The notes under the pieces were generated by a model. That model was not told the origin of the DNA. It made no database searches and was given only the letters and a program-made list of their open reading frames with translations. A DNA stretch of 48,973 nucleotides from Candidatus Magasanikiibacteriota bacterium (GTDB lineage: Bacteria > Patescibacteriota > Patescibacteriia > Magasanikbacterales > UBA922). The DNA is taken from NCBI GenBank assembly GCA_018652595.1, contig JABIBU010000003.1, positions 1 through 48,973 on the forward strand. The letters are read 5' to 3'. Each line of letters starts with the position of its first letter. The stretch's first letter is position 1. Both the position numbers and the translations under genes were made by a program. Below, one piece after another: positions 1 to 9,063 of the stretch.

Positions 1-123
1 CAAATGAACAGGACTTACAAGTTCGTGTTTTAGGGATGTTGCCAGGGCCATAGATTTTGCCACTACATTGCGCAAATGAGTCGAAAATCTGTCTAGCAAA
101 TGTTCAGGATTTATTTCTTTCAT
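1..123 (-). CDS. clpC: ClpC-like ATP-dependent Clp protease ATP-binding subunit, N-terminal fragment (runs off left edge)
   Basis: Minus-strand translation from ATG at 123: MKEINPEHLLDRFSTHLRNVVAKSMALATSLKHELVSPVHL, resembling a Clp N-terminal domain (FS..L...V..A...A..L.H..V.P.HL). Only 41 codons visible. Confidence 0.6.
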   Translation of the reverse strand, partial: MKEINPEHLLDRFSTHLRNVVAKSMALATSLKHELVSPVHL

Positions 124-218
124 AACAAAAATGTTGCCTCTTGTTAAGGTCTTTTCTTTGCATAATTTATGCTTATATTATATACTATTTTGGCTTTTAA
201 GACAATAAAATTAATTAT

Positions 219-1562
219 ATGGAAAATATACAGACAAGCATTTTCAAAGCTTATGATTTTCGCGGGATTTATCCTACAGAAATTGACGCAGATGTAATGG
301 AGAGAATGGGTCGTGCTTTTGCTATATTTGCAAATTCACCCAAGATTCTTGTGGGTTATGATATGCGTGTATCAGCACCCGAAACCTCGGTCGCTTTTAT
401 AAAAGGGGTTACATCTGCTGGGGTAAATGTGGTTGATTTGGGTCAGATCAGCACTGACACCATTTACTTTGCCTCGGGTCATTACGAGTTACCTGGAGCT
501 GTGATTACTGCATCACACAACCCAAAGGAATATACAGGTGTAAAATTTTGCAAATCTGGGGCTGAGCCGATTGGGGCTGAGACTGGTTTGGAAGACATAA
601 AGGAAATGGTTTTGAAAAATGAGTGGAAAGAAGTAGAAAATATGGGTGAAGTGGAAAAAAATGAAAATATTTTGGCTGAATTTTCTGAGCATTGCCATAA
701 ATTTATAGACAGAGAAAAAATAAAACCTTTAAATATTGTAATAGACGCTGGTAATGGTATGGGGGGCAAGATTGTGCCAGCCGTATTTGATAGTCTTCCT
801 TTTGAAATCACACCTCTTTATTTTGAATTAGATGGAAATTTTCCAAATCATTCTCCAAATCCAATAAAATTGGAAAATAATCTAGATCTGATCGCTAAGG
901 TGAAAGAAATAGGGGCTGATCTAGGTATTGCTTTTGATGGAGATGCTGATCGAGCATTTTTTGTAGATCAAAATGGTGCGATGATAGATAGTTCATTTGT
1001 CACTGCTATGGTTGCAAAAAAAATGTTGGAAAAAAATCCTGGATCCACAATAATTTATAATGTAGTAGTAAGCAAGATCGTTCCAGAGATTGTAAAACAA
1101 ATGGGTGGTAAGTCTCTAATGAGTAAGGTGGGGCATTCATACATAAAGCGAGACATGAAAGAAACTGGGGCTGTCTTTGCTGGAGAACACTCAGGCCATT
1201 ATTATTTCAAAGAAAATTTCCGAGCTGACAGTGGTATTATTACGACACTGGTAGTATTGCAGATGTTGGGTGAGTCTGGCAAAAAGATGTCAGAGCTTTT
1301 GCAAGAATTTATGGTCTACAGCAAAATAGAGGAGACAAATTTTGAAGTTGAAGATAAGGATATTATTATAAATAAATTGAAAGAAAAATTTGCTGACAAG
1401 ATTACTCAGGATTTCGATGGCGTCACTTTTGATTTTGGTGATTGGTGGTTCAATGTGCGGCCTAGTAATACCGAACCAGTCTTACGCCTAAATCTAGAGG
1501 CAAAAACAAAAGAAATGATGGAAGAAAAATTGGGAGAAATAAAAGAATTAATAACTAACTAA
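219..1562 (+). CDS. manB: Phosphomannomutase/phosphoglucomutase
   Basis: 447 aa; ITASHNPKEYTGVKF active-site serine motif, GIAFDGDADR metal-binding loop, GEHSGHYYF, RPSNTEPVLRLNLEA. Confidence 0.93.
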   Translation: MENIQTSIFKAYDFRGIYPTEIDADVMERMGRAFAIFANSPKILVGYDMRVSAPETSVAFIKGVTSAGVNVVDLGQISTDTIYFASGHYELPGAVITASHNPKEYTGVKFCKSGAEPIGAETGLEDIKEMVLKNEWKEVENMGEVEKNENILAEFSEHCHKFIDREKIKPLNIVIDAGNGMGGKIVPAVFDSLPFEITPLYFELDGNFPNHSPNPIKLENNLDLIAKVKEIGADLGIAFDGDADRAFFVDQNGAMIDSSFVTAMVAKKMLEKNPGSTIIYNVVVSKIVPEIVKQMGGKSLMSKVGHSYIKRDMKETGAVFAGEHSGHYYFKENFRADSGIITTLVVLQMLGESGKKMSELLQEFMVYSKIEETNFEVEDKDIIINKLKEKFADKITQDFDGVTFDFGDWWFNVRPSNTEPVLRLNLEAKTKEMMEEKLGEIKELITN

Positions 1563-1568
1563 TTTTGT

Positions 1569-1976
1569 ATGGAAGGTTCAGGAGATTCGGCTAAAAAAGC
1601 ACATGTAGAATTAGCCACTAAAGATGGGTTTAGGATTGACGAGGCTGATGAAGAAAGGATTCGTAAAGAAGGTGAGGTTGGGGATTCAGCCATTCAAGAT
1701 AGTGAGCAAAGGTTTGATCCAGGTGTGTATAGTGCTCTAAAAGAGTTGGGATTTAGGCTTACTCGTGATGAAAAAAAGGTTATTGAAAAGCCAAAATATA
1801 TAAAATACAAAACCCAGTCAAGATTCGTAACAGTAGAGGTGGATTCTTTGTTGATTAAGGAGGAGGAATTATTGTCTGGTGCCCCGGCTTTGGTTTTTAA
1901 AGTGGATGGAGGAGAGAGAAAGGTAAGGTTACCAGTTACTAGTAGGTGGTTTGCTAGAGCAACTAAAAAAGAATAG
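1569..1976 (+). CDS. Hypothetical soluble protein
   Basis: 135 aa ORF directly downstream of the mutase, same strand, no recognisable motif. Confidence 0.6.
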   Translation: MEGSGDSAKKAHVELATKDGFRIDEADEERIRKEGEVGDSAIQDSEQRFDPGVYSALKELGFRLTRDEKKVIEKPKYIKYKTQSRFVTVEVDSLLIKEEELLSGAPALVFKVDGGERKVRLPVTSRWFARATKKE

Positions 1977-1977
1977 T

Positions 1978-2355
1978 ATGATACCAAAAACACTTCGCAT
2001 TTGGTTTTTAGCCCACTTTGCAATTGACATGATTGTGGCTATTCCACTTATGATTGCGCCAGAATTTGTTTTGGGGCTGTTTGGTTTTGGAAGTGTTGAA
2101 ATTGTAACTGCTAGATTAGTTGCCGCAGCTTTGTTGGCGGTCGGTGGTACATCTTTGTGGATGCACAAGGGCTCGGTCGAAAGTTTTAGAGTAATGTTAA
2201 AATTAAAATTACTGTGGTCTGGATTTGCATGTCTAGGAATTATCTGGTCAATTTTTGAAGGAAGTCCGAATATTTCTTGGTTTGTCTTTGTAATATTCAT
2301 GGTATTTTTTGGAATCTGGTTTTACTACTTGGATAGATTAAAAAAGTTTAATTAA
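1978..2355 (+). CDS. Small multi-TM hypothetical membrane protein
   Basis: Start probably MIPKTLRIW at 1978 rather than 1951; about four hydrophobic segments; followed by a terminator. Confidence 0.7.
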   Translation: MIPKTLRIWFLAHFAIDMIVAIPLMIAPEFVLGLFGFGSVEIVTARLVAAALLAVGGTSLWMHKGSVESFRVMLKLKLLWSGFACLGIIWSIFEGSPNISWFVFVIFMVFFGIWFYYLDRLKKFN

Positions 2356-2380
2356 AAAACTCCCTAGTGGGAGTTTTTTT
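2354..2380. terminator. Rho-independent terminator, probably bidirectional
   Basis: AAAAAACTCCC-TAGT-GGGAGTTTTTTT between convergent ORFs; overlaps the stop of the minus-strand gene. Confidence 0.8.
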
Positions 2381-3407
2381 GTAGTCTATCTATTCCCAAT
2401 TTGTAAAGATGATCCAGCAATTTTGCTAGCCAATAGCTTAAGATAATAGATGGTATTATGAGTGATGTGGAGTATATCCATAAGCTTTGTTTGGATAGGT
2501 TTTCACCTAGTACTCTCACTATTAGATAGTGTATCAAGAAAATCCAGAGGCTGTTTTGTCCAAATTTTATTATGAGAAGATTAAAATATTTTCTTAGATT
2601 TATTTTGTCTTTTAAAATAAAAAACATGTTAAACAAGGTTACTCCGTATATGAGTCGGACATTGTAGTATTTGGCAGGGTTTACAATTAGTAATACAACA
2701 AAAATAAATATTAAAAACAACCATTGTACAGTTTCTTTTTTGTTGGGAATATTATTCAAAAAGTAATTACGCTTGCTTATTCCATAGGCAAAGAAAAATA
2801 GGTATTTACCAAAAAATGGCACTCCTAATATTTTCCAAGTCTGAGGAATTAGAAAAAATATTATAGAAAACAAAAAACTTAGTATCAAAAACCATTTTCT
2901 ATCTTTTATTTTTACGAGGAATGGATATATAAGATAGAATTGAAATAGAATAATAAAAAAATAATAAGGAACGGCTCCTTCGCCAGTGATAAACATTTTT
3001 AAAAATTCAATAAAGTTTTTTTCAAAATAAAATGCAATTACGATTACACATAGTGTGTATGGGGTAGCCAGGCGGACAACCTTTCTATTGTAGAATTTCT
3101 TTAATTGATTCTTTGTGTCAGGATTTAGTAAGATACCGGACACTATAAAGAAAAAAGGAATAGCAAAACGTAAAATATTATTTATTAAATCTACTCCTGT
3201 TTCCGTATACTTGAAAGAGGTGGTTATGAACCCAAATGTGTGTATTATTATGACAGATATTATTGACAGACCTTTTAAATAATCAAAAAATAAGATTCTA
3301 CCGGTTTTTTCAATACTTTCTTTTTTTGATATTCCAAAAAACAATGACCAAAAAATTGGGAAGATGAGAATCAGAGCGGACATTATAAGTAGGTTTATCA
3401 TTTCCAT
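2364..3407 (-). CDS. Acyltransferase 3 family membrane protein (OafA-like)
   Basis: 347 aa, about 10 TM segments, FDYLKGLSIISVIIIHTF near the N-terminus typical of acyltransferase 3 proteins. Confidence 0.8.
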   Translation of the reverse strand: MEMINLLIMSALILIFPIFWSLFFGISKKESIEKTGRILFFDYLKGLSIISVIIIHTFGFITTSFKYTETGVDLINNILRFAIPFFFIVSGILLNPDTKNQLKKFYNRKVVRLATPYTLCVIVIAFYFEKNFIEFLKMFITGEGAVPYYFFIILFQFYLIYPFLVKIKDRKWFLILSFLFSIIFFLIPQTWKILGVPFFGKYLFFFAYGISKRNYFLNNIPNKKETVQWLFLIFIFVVLLIVNPAKYYNVRLIYGVTLFNMFFILKDKINLRKYFNLLIIKFGQNSLWIFLIHYLIVRVLGENLSKQSLWIYSTSLIIPSIILSYWLAKLLDHLYKLGIDRLQKNSH

Positions 3408-3426
3408 AGTAAGTCTATTATATCAT

Positions 3427-3448
3427 AAAACACCCTTTCGGGTGTTTT
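3427..3448. terminator. Rho-independent terminator
   Basis: AAAACACCC-TTTC-GGGTGTTTT. Confidence 0.75.
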
Positions 3449-3464
3449 ATTTGTTGAGTTTGTA

Positions 3465-3704
3465 TTACACTTTCTTCGGCATTTCTCCACTCATATTTTG
3501 CTTTTCTTCTTTACCGAAGACGAAGATGTACAAAATTTCCAGAATACCGAGTGTATTCACTAATAACAATACCACGAACCACGGCTTGCTATTGTTTTGG
3601 GCAGCGCGCCATAGTGCCCAACCTTTCCAGATCAGTGACCAGACCATGAGAAGGGGGAGGACGGCAAATACTAACCATCCAAGTGACCTAAGTGTGTCTT
3701 CCAT
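3465..3704 (-). CDS. Small two-TM protein, DUF5652-like
   Basis: 79 aa: ..WSLIWKGWALWRAAQNNSKPWFVVLLLVNTLGILEILYIFVF.., a pattern I associate with DUF5652. Confidence 0.7.
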   Translation of the reverse strand: MEDTLRSLGWLVFAVLPLLMVWSLIWKGWALWRAAQNNSKPWFVVLLLVNTLGILEILYIFVFGKEEKQNMSGEMPKKV

Positions 3705-3774
3705 AAGATTTATGAGTTAAGAAAAATAATGTGTAGAAAATGTTTATTATTTTGTTTTAAGATTGGTTTTCTAT

Positions 3775-3861
3775 TTAAATCAATCCTCTCAATTTACTAA
3801 GCCTCTCTTTAATTGGCGGATCCGTCTCCGCTTCTTGCAGGGCTGCGCCGGATAAATTAAA
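3775..3861 (-). pseudogene. Relic of a second HtpX C-terminus downstream of htpX
   Basis: Minus-strand frame reads ..FNLSGAALQEAETDPPIKERLSKLRGLI*, closely resembling the C-terminus of the adjacent intact HtpX (..STHPPINERITKLRNLI*); no start of its own. Confidence 0.6.
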
Positions 3862-4756
3862 TTAGATTACGAAGTTTGGTTATTCGTTCATTGATAGGAG
3901 GGTGGGTTGAGAAAAGTTTATTCATATTTTTTCCTTTCAAAGGGTTTGAAATAAACAAATGTGCTGTGGCGGTGCTGGCGTTTGGAAGTGGTGTATTGGA
4001 TTGAGAAATTTTTTCCAGTGCTCTAGCTAGTCCTTCTGGATATCGAGTTAGGAGTGAACCAGAAGCGTCGGCTAGGAATTCTCGTTTTCTAGAAATTGCT
4101 AATTTTATAACTTCAGCAATGACAGGCGAAAGGATTAATAAAACTAGCCCAACTACCATAATAATGGCGCCAAATTTTCCGCCACCAGAATTATTTGAGC
4201 TGCGTCTGTTGCCACCACCCATTCCAAATAGTCGTGCACGGAAAAACCAATTGGAGAGTAACGCAATTGTTCCTACCAGCACGACCACAACAGTCATGAG
4301 TCGGATGTCGTAATTTTTAATATGTGACAATTCGTGTGCAATAACACCTTCTAATTCTTCATTTTCTAAAGCTGAGATAATTCCAGTTGTTAGTGCAATT
4401 GAAGCATGTTTAGGATCTCGGCCAGTAGCAAAGGCATTCATGGCAGGGGAGTCGATGATATATACTTTTGGTGTAGGTATACCAGCAGTGATACAGAGAT
4501 TTTCTACCATTCTATAGACATATGGATTATCTTTTTTGACAACTGCTTTGGCACCGGTAGAAGCTAGTGCAATTTTATCGCCCTTGTAATAACCGCTAAG
4601 ACTCATGAAAATTGAAACTATCATCGCACCAATTAGATAACCAGAGCCATAACCCAAATAAACACCAACAAAATAACCTATTGCGACTATGAAGGCGATG
4701 AAGACCATGATTAACAAAATAGTTTTTCGTTTGTTTGAGTCAATTTGATTGTACAT
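3857..4756 (-). CDS. htpX: M48 family membrane metalloprotease HtpX
   Basis: 299 aa, HELSHIKNYD zinc motif, TM segments, THPPINERI C-terminal motif. Confidence 0.93.
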   Translation of the reverse strand: MYNQIDSNKRKTILLIMVFIAFIVAIGYFVGVYLGYGSGYLIGAMIVSIFMSLSGYYKGDKIALASTGAKAVVKKDNPYVYRMVENLCITAGIPTPKVYIIDSPAMNAFATGRDPKHASIALTTGIISALENEELEGVIAHELSHIKNYDIRLMTVVVVLVGTIALLSNWFFRARLFGMGGGNRRSSNNSGGGKFGAIIMVVGLVLLILSPVIAEVIKLAISRKREFLADASGSLLTRYPEGLARALEKISQSNTPLPNASTATAHLFISNPLKGKNMNKLFSTHPPINERITKLRNLI

Positions 4757-4769
4757 AGTTAATTTTTGT

Positions 4770-4905
4770 GTCCCTCCCCCCTGTTAGGGGGAGGTTAGGT
4801 GGGGGTTGAGCTTAGAAGCAGAAAACTTTCATTTTATATAAAACAAAAGATATATTCTTTGACCACGAACCCCTCCCTAACCCTCCCCTAACAGGGGAGG
4901 GGAAA
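4770..4905. repeat. Large imperfect inverted repeat (G/C-run palindrome) between htpX and lemA
   Basis: Left arm GTCCCTCCCCCCTGTTAGGGGGAGGTTAGGTGGGGGTT; right arm AACCCCTCCCTAACCCTCCCCTAACAGGGGAGGGGAAAC. Confidence 0.85.
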
Positions 4906-4918
4906 CATTTATGTATTT

Positions 4919-5479
4919 TTATAATTTAACTTCAATATTCTCTTTCTCACTTTCATCTGCTTCAAAAAATTCAAATTTGGTAAATCTCAGCATTCCGGCA
5001 ACCATATTGTTTGGAAATGTTTGAATTTTGGTATTGAAATCACGAACTTGGCCGTTATAAAATCTGCGAGATGCTTGAATTTTGTTTTCTGTGTCACTAA
5101 GTTCATCCATTAGTTGCATTACATTTTGATTTGCTTTCAAATCAGGATAAGCCTCTACTGCAATTTGTAATTTACCCAGCATGCCACCAAGCATGTTTTC
5201 AGCATTGGCTAGTTCACCGGTATTGCCTCCTTTTTGTGCATCCATGGCCTGAGAGCGGGCTTTGGTGATGTTTTCTAGTAAATCTTTTTCGTGTGTCATA
5301 TAACCTTTGACACTGCTAACTAAATTTGGAATTAGATCGTGACGTCTTTTTAGTTGTACGTCAATATCTGACCAAGCTTCTTTTGCTCGGTTTTTTAGTC
5401 TTACCAAGGCGTTGAATACGCCTATTAGCCACAGCAAGATCACTGCGACCACACCTATGAGGATATATAATCCTGTCAT
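4919..5479 (-). CDS. lemA: LemA family protein
   Basis: 186 aa; N-terminal TM, NRAKEAWSDIDVQLKRRHDLIPNLVSSVKGY, YNGQVRDFNTKIQTFPNNMVAG. Confidence 0.95.
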   Translation of the reverse strand: MTGLYILIGVVAVILLWLIGVFNALVRLKNRAKEAWSDIDVQLKRRHDLIPNLVSSVKGYMTHEKDLLENITKARSQAMDAQKGGNTGELANAENMLGGMLGKLQIAVEAYPDLKANQNVMQLMDELSDTENKIQASRRFYNGQVRDFNTKIQTFPNNMVAGMLRFTKFEFFEADESEKENIEVKL

Positions 5480-5571
5480 ATGTTTATGGTTAATAATTAG
5501 GAGTTGATTAAAATAGATTATTGGGGTATAATCTTATTGTATTTTAACCTATTTTAATCACTAAAGCAACT

Positions 5572-6759
5572 ATGGCAACTGTAATTATCTTCATTCTAAT
5601 TCTAAGTCTTCTTGTTCTTGTCCACGAGTGGGGTCATTTTATTACAGCCACCAAGTTTGGTATGAAGGTGCATGAGTTTGGGATTGGGTTTCCACCGCGT
5701 GCTTTTGGTATTTATAAAGACCCAAAGACTGGTAAGTGGGTGTGGACAAGAGGAAAGGGAAAAAGTGATTTGCAAAAAACTGTCTCTGGAAATGAAAATA
5801 CTGAAGACATGGATTATCCTAGCACTCTTTATTCTTTCAATTGGTTGCCGCTTGGTGGATTTGTCCGCATCAAGGGTGAAAATGGTGAAGAGGCCAATGA
5901 GTCAGACAGTTTTGGTCATCACAAGGCTTGGAAGAGAATTGTAGTTTTGGCAGCTGGTGTATTTATGAATATAGTTTTGGCTGGTGTAGTTCTCGGGATT
6001 GGATTTATGATTGGTCTTCCAAGCGATACTTCTATGGGATTAGATAAGGGTGCTGTTTTGGTGGATAGCTCAAAGGTGCTAGTACAGATGGTAGACAAGA
6101 ATTCTCCAGCTGAAGAAGCTGGGATCCAATATGGTGACCATGTTTTGTCAGTTGCGGGAGTAGAAGTAACCAAAGTGGATGATTTGATAAATTATTTGAC
6201 AAATAGTGCTGTAGAGGGTGAAGAGTCTGAGATAAAAATTAGAAGAAATGGCGAAGAATTAAATTTATCGATAAAACCAGAGCTCATCGGTGATGTGGCT
6301 GAGTATCCTAGGTTTGGATTTTCTCCAGCCGATGTTGGAATTGTTCGTTATCCTTGGTATATGGCCATTTATAAGGGGTTTGCCGCAGCAATCTTTGGTC
6401 TTATTAATATTTTTATAATTTTTTATTTATTGATAAAGAATTTAATTTTAGGGCAAGGATTGGTAATGGAAGTGTCTGGTCCAGTCGGTATTGCCAAGAT
6501 GGTGGGAGACAGCGCTAAGCTTGGATTTAATTATTTGTTAAATGTAACAGCCATGATTTCACTTTCTTTGGCTGCTATTAATATTTTGCCAATCCCAGCA
6601 CTCGATGGTGGTAGAATCTTATTTGTAATAATAGAAAAAATAATTCGCAGACCAGTCCCAATGAAGTATGAACAGATTGCCCACACAATTGGCTTTGTGT
6701 TGCTTATGGTTTTAATTGTAGTAGTAACTGGGCGAGATATACTAAATCTTATCAGGTAG
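5572..6759 (+). CDS. rseP: Site-2 type membrane metalloprotease, RseP-like (M50) with PDZ domain
   Basis: HEWGHF zinc motif, PDZ-like SPAEEAGIQYGDHVLSVAG, NILPIPALDGGRILF. Confidence 0.93.
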   Translation: MATVIIFILILSLLVLVHEWGHFITATKFGMKVHEFGIGFPPRAFGIYKDPKTGKWVWTRGKGKSDLQKTVSGNENTEDMDYPSTLYSFNWLPLGGFVRIKGENGEEANESDSFGHHKAWKRIVVLAAGVFMNIVLAGVVLGIGFMIGLPSDTSMGLDKGAVLVDSSKVLVQMVDKNSPAEEAGIQYGDHVLSVAGVEVTKVDDLINYLTNSAVEGEESEIKIRRNGEELNLSIKPELIGDVAEYPRFGFSPADVGIVRYPWYMAIYKGFAAAIFGLINIFIIFYLLIKNLILGQGLVMEVSGPVGIAKMVGDSAKLGFNYLLNVTAMISLSLAAINILPIPALDGGRILFVIIEKIIRRPVPMKYEQIAHTIGFVLLMVLIVVVTGRDILNLIR

Positions 6760-6760
6760 T

Positions 6761-7261
6761 ATGGAAGAGAAAAAAGTTTACAAGGCACAAATAAATATTA
6801 CTGGAGGTAAAAAAAGTAGTGGAATTTTGAGCTTGTTATTTCTTTTGGTTTTTGTTGGTCTGCCGATGGGATTAATATTTATTTTTCGTGAAGAAAATTT
6901 GGCTCATGTGTATTCCAATCCACTTATCTATACAGCAGTAATAGTTGTGATACTTCTGGCCTTTTTTGCCTTGGTAATGACCAATGGCTTTTATAGAGAT
7001 GTGTGGTGGGAGGGGGCTAATTTGGCAGTAAAAAATAAGAAGGGTAAAGTAAAATACTATCCAATTACTGGTAGGACAAAATTGAAAGGTTGGAAAGCGA
7101 AAATGAATGTAGAAGGTCTGGGAGAAGTATCCGAGTATACTTTTATTGTTGTGTTTTATCTGTTTAGAGGGTTTACTATTCAAGTAGAAAACGAAAAAGA
7201 ATTTGACGAACTAATAGCTCTTGTTAGAGAAAATACAGGTAGGGAAATAGAGGTATTATAG
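6761..7261 (+). CDS. Hypothetical membrane protein (two N-terminal TM segments)
   Basis: 166 aa ORF immediately after rseP; hydrophobic segments followed by a soluble domain. Confidence 0.7.
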   Translation: MEEKKVYKAQINITGGKKSSGILSLLFLLVFVGLPMGLIFIFREENLAHVYSNPLIYTAVIVVILLAFFALVMTNGFYRDVWWEGANLAVKNKKGKVKYYPITGRTKLKGWKAKMNVEGLGEVSEYTFIVVFYLFRGFTIQVENEKEFDELIALVRENTGREIEVL

Positions 7262-7280
7262 ATTTATTTAATATAATTTT

Positions 7281-8021
7281 ATGTCAGGACAAAAATATAA
7301 TGCCCGACAAGAAGCATCTTTTTTTGTGAGGACAAGTATTCCAGTTGCTGTAATTTTTTTTGGCATTGTTATTTTTAGTTTTGTGGCCAATGGTTTTATA
7401 TCACCTGAAAACTTTAAGCCAGTTTTTTTGATGACTTTCATACTTGCCATGTTATTAAGTTTTGCCAGTAGTATCTTCTCTAGGGTGGGTCTTTCAATAG
7501 AAGGGAACATGATTGTAATTAAAAATAAATTTAATAAAAAAGAGGTTAGAATACCTGTGGATAATAGTTTGGAACTCGAGACTATCAAAAAGGAGCATGT
7601 TTCAAAGAATTCTGTACAAACATGGTATTATATCCTTAGGATTGAACATGGGGGTGAAAAGCCAATTTCTTTGCGCTTTGACTCTAAGGCTACTAGAACT
7701 GAGTTTTGTCAGGACTTGAAAATGACTAATCAAAATTTTGATATTACAAATCTTGATTTATCGGAAGATGATAAAAAAATTGCCAGCATTAGTGATATTA
7801 TAAGCATTTTTAGGCAGACAAAATCAAAAACTGCTGATGATGTCATTGCTCAGCCTACATCAGAAACTAATACAAAGAGTGAGTATGGACAAGACACACC
7901 TACAAACATGAAAAAAACAAATACTAATATGGAGTTAAAACTTCCAGAAATGCTAAGAGCTGTATTTGTGGTATTAATAGTTGTTGTGGTAGTATACTAT
8001 TATATCGTGTATATAAAATAA
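7281..8021 (+). CDS. Hypothetical membrane protein with N-terminal TM pair and C-terminal tail anchor
   Basis: 246 aa; C-terminus AVFVVLIVVVVVYYYIVYIK. Confidence 0.7.
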   Translation: MSGQKYNARQEASFFVRTSIPVAVIFFGIVIFSFVANGFISPENFKPVFLMTFILAMLLSFASSIFSRVGLSIEGNMIVIKNKFNKKEVRIPVDNSLELETIKKEHVSKNSVQTWYYILRIEHGGEKPISLRFDSKATRTEFCQDLKMTNQNFDITNLDLSEDDKKIASISDIISIFRQTKSKTADDVIAQPTSETNTKSEYGQDTPTNMKKTNTNMELKLPEMLRAVFVVLIVVVVVYYYIVYIK

Positions 8022-8031
8022 TAATATAAGT

Positions 8032-9033
8032 ATGAAAAGTAGGATGGACGATATTTCAATGCGCAGAGAAGAAGAGGGTGGGCGTCTGGCCGAGGTTGAA
8101 TATCAGCTGGAACGCAGCATGTTGTTGCATTTGGAAAAAGGTGAGGGTGAAAATGAACTGCCTACTGAGATGAGTGTAGAGGTTATAGTTTTGGATATTC
8201 CAGAAAAAAATGGTGCGGGTGGAGAAAAAAATAAAACAATTTTGATGATAGGTGGTATGGGCGAGGATTTGAGTGTTATGCGTCCAGTCCTAAAAGAATT
8301 GGCATTGCAAGGTAAACAAGTGGTGGCCATATCCATGCCGGGTTATGGTGCCGCCGACAATCCAGACAAGAGCTGGAGAGAGGATGAATCTGGTGAGACA
8401 AAAAAAGATTTTAAAGACTATTCAGTTTTGGTTGGTAGGATTTATGATGAGTTGCGTGGTAATCCACCACAAAAAACCGCTCGTCCTCTAGCTGATAAGC
8501 CTACAGTCGTTGGTCATTCATTGGGTGGGGCGATTGCAGCTGATTTTGCTAGTCGCAATACAGATAGGGTAGATTCAGTAGTGTTAGTCGCTCCTGGTGG
8601 CTTGGAAAAAGAGCCGATTATCCCCGGTACTTATGTCGCACCAAAGATGACAGCAGAATTTAGTATTACACATTTTAAAGAAGCTTTTAAGCGTTTTGCA
8701 AAAGAACATGAAGATGAAGTTCCGCCAGTTGTGCGGAGTATGTGGGTAGATAATTTTCTTTTGGACAAGAATTCTCTTAGATTGGTACAGCGTTTTTGGG
8801 AGAGCTCTGTAATGGCACAAGGAAATCTTGAAGAAGACGTTGGTAAAATCAATGATAGTGGTGTACCAGTGACTATTGTGTCTAGTGAAAAGGATAGTTT
8901 GTTTCCAACTAAAAAATATGATGAATTAGTCAAAAGATTGGCAGGAGAAAATGCTGAAGTAAAGGAAATGAAGGGTGCAGGGCACTATGGAATTTTAGAC
9001 GACCCTCAGCAATTTGCAAAATTGATGGAATAG
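8032..9033 (+). CDS. Alpha/beta hydrolase
   Basis: 333 aa; VVGHSLGGAIAADFA nucleophile elbow, late GAGHYGILDDP histidine. Confidence 0.88.
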   Translation: MKSRMDDISMRREEEGGRLAEVEYQLERSMLLHLEKGEGENELPTEMSVEVIVLDIPEKNGAGGEKNKTILMIGGMGEDLSVMRPVLKELALQGKQVVAISMPGYGAADNPDKSWREDESGETKKDFKDYSVLVGRIYDELRGNPPQKTARPLADKPTVVGHSLGGAIAADFASRNTDRVDSVVLVAPGGLEKEPIIPGTYVAPKMTAEFSITHFKEAFKRFAKEHEDEVPPVVRSMWVDNFLLDKNSLRLVQRFWESSVMAQGNLEEDVGKINDSGVPVTIVSSEKDSLFPTKKYDELVKRLAGENAEVKEMKGAGHYGILDDPQQFAKLME

Positions 9034-9063
9034 TCTGTTTCAAAAAATAAAAAATAATTTAGT

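Noticed and set aside
1694-2023. 109-aa minus-strand ORF and similar antisense ORFs over 1.7-2.3 kb
   Set aside because: Antisense to small plus-strand genes that follow the operon direction; no motif support.
3364-3720. 118-aa plus-strand ORF
   Set aside because: Antisense to the DUF5652-like gene and across a terminator; sense gene has typical TM pattern.
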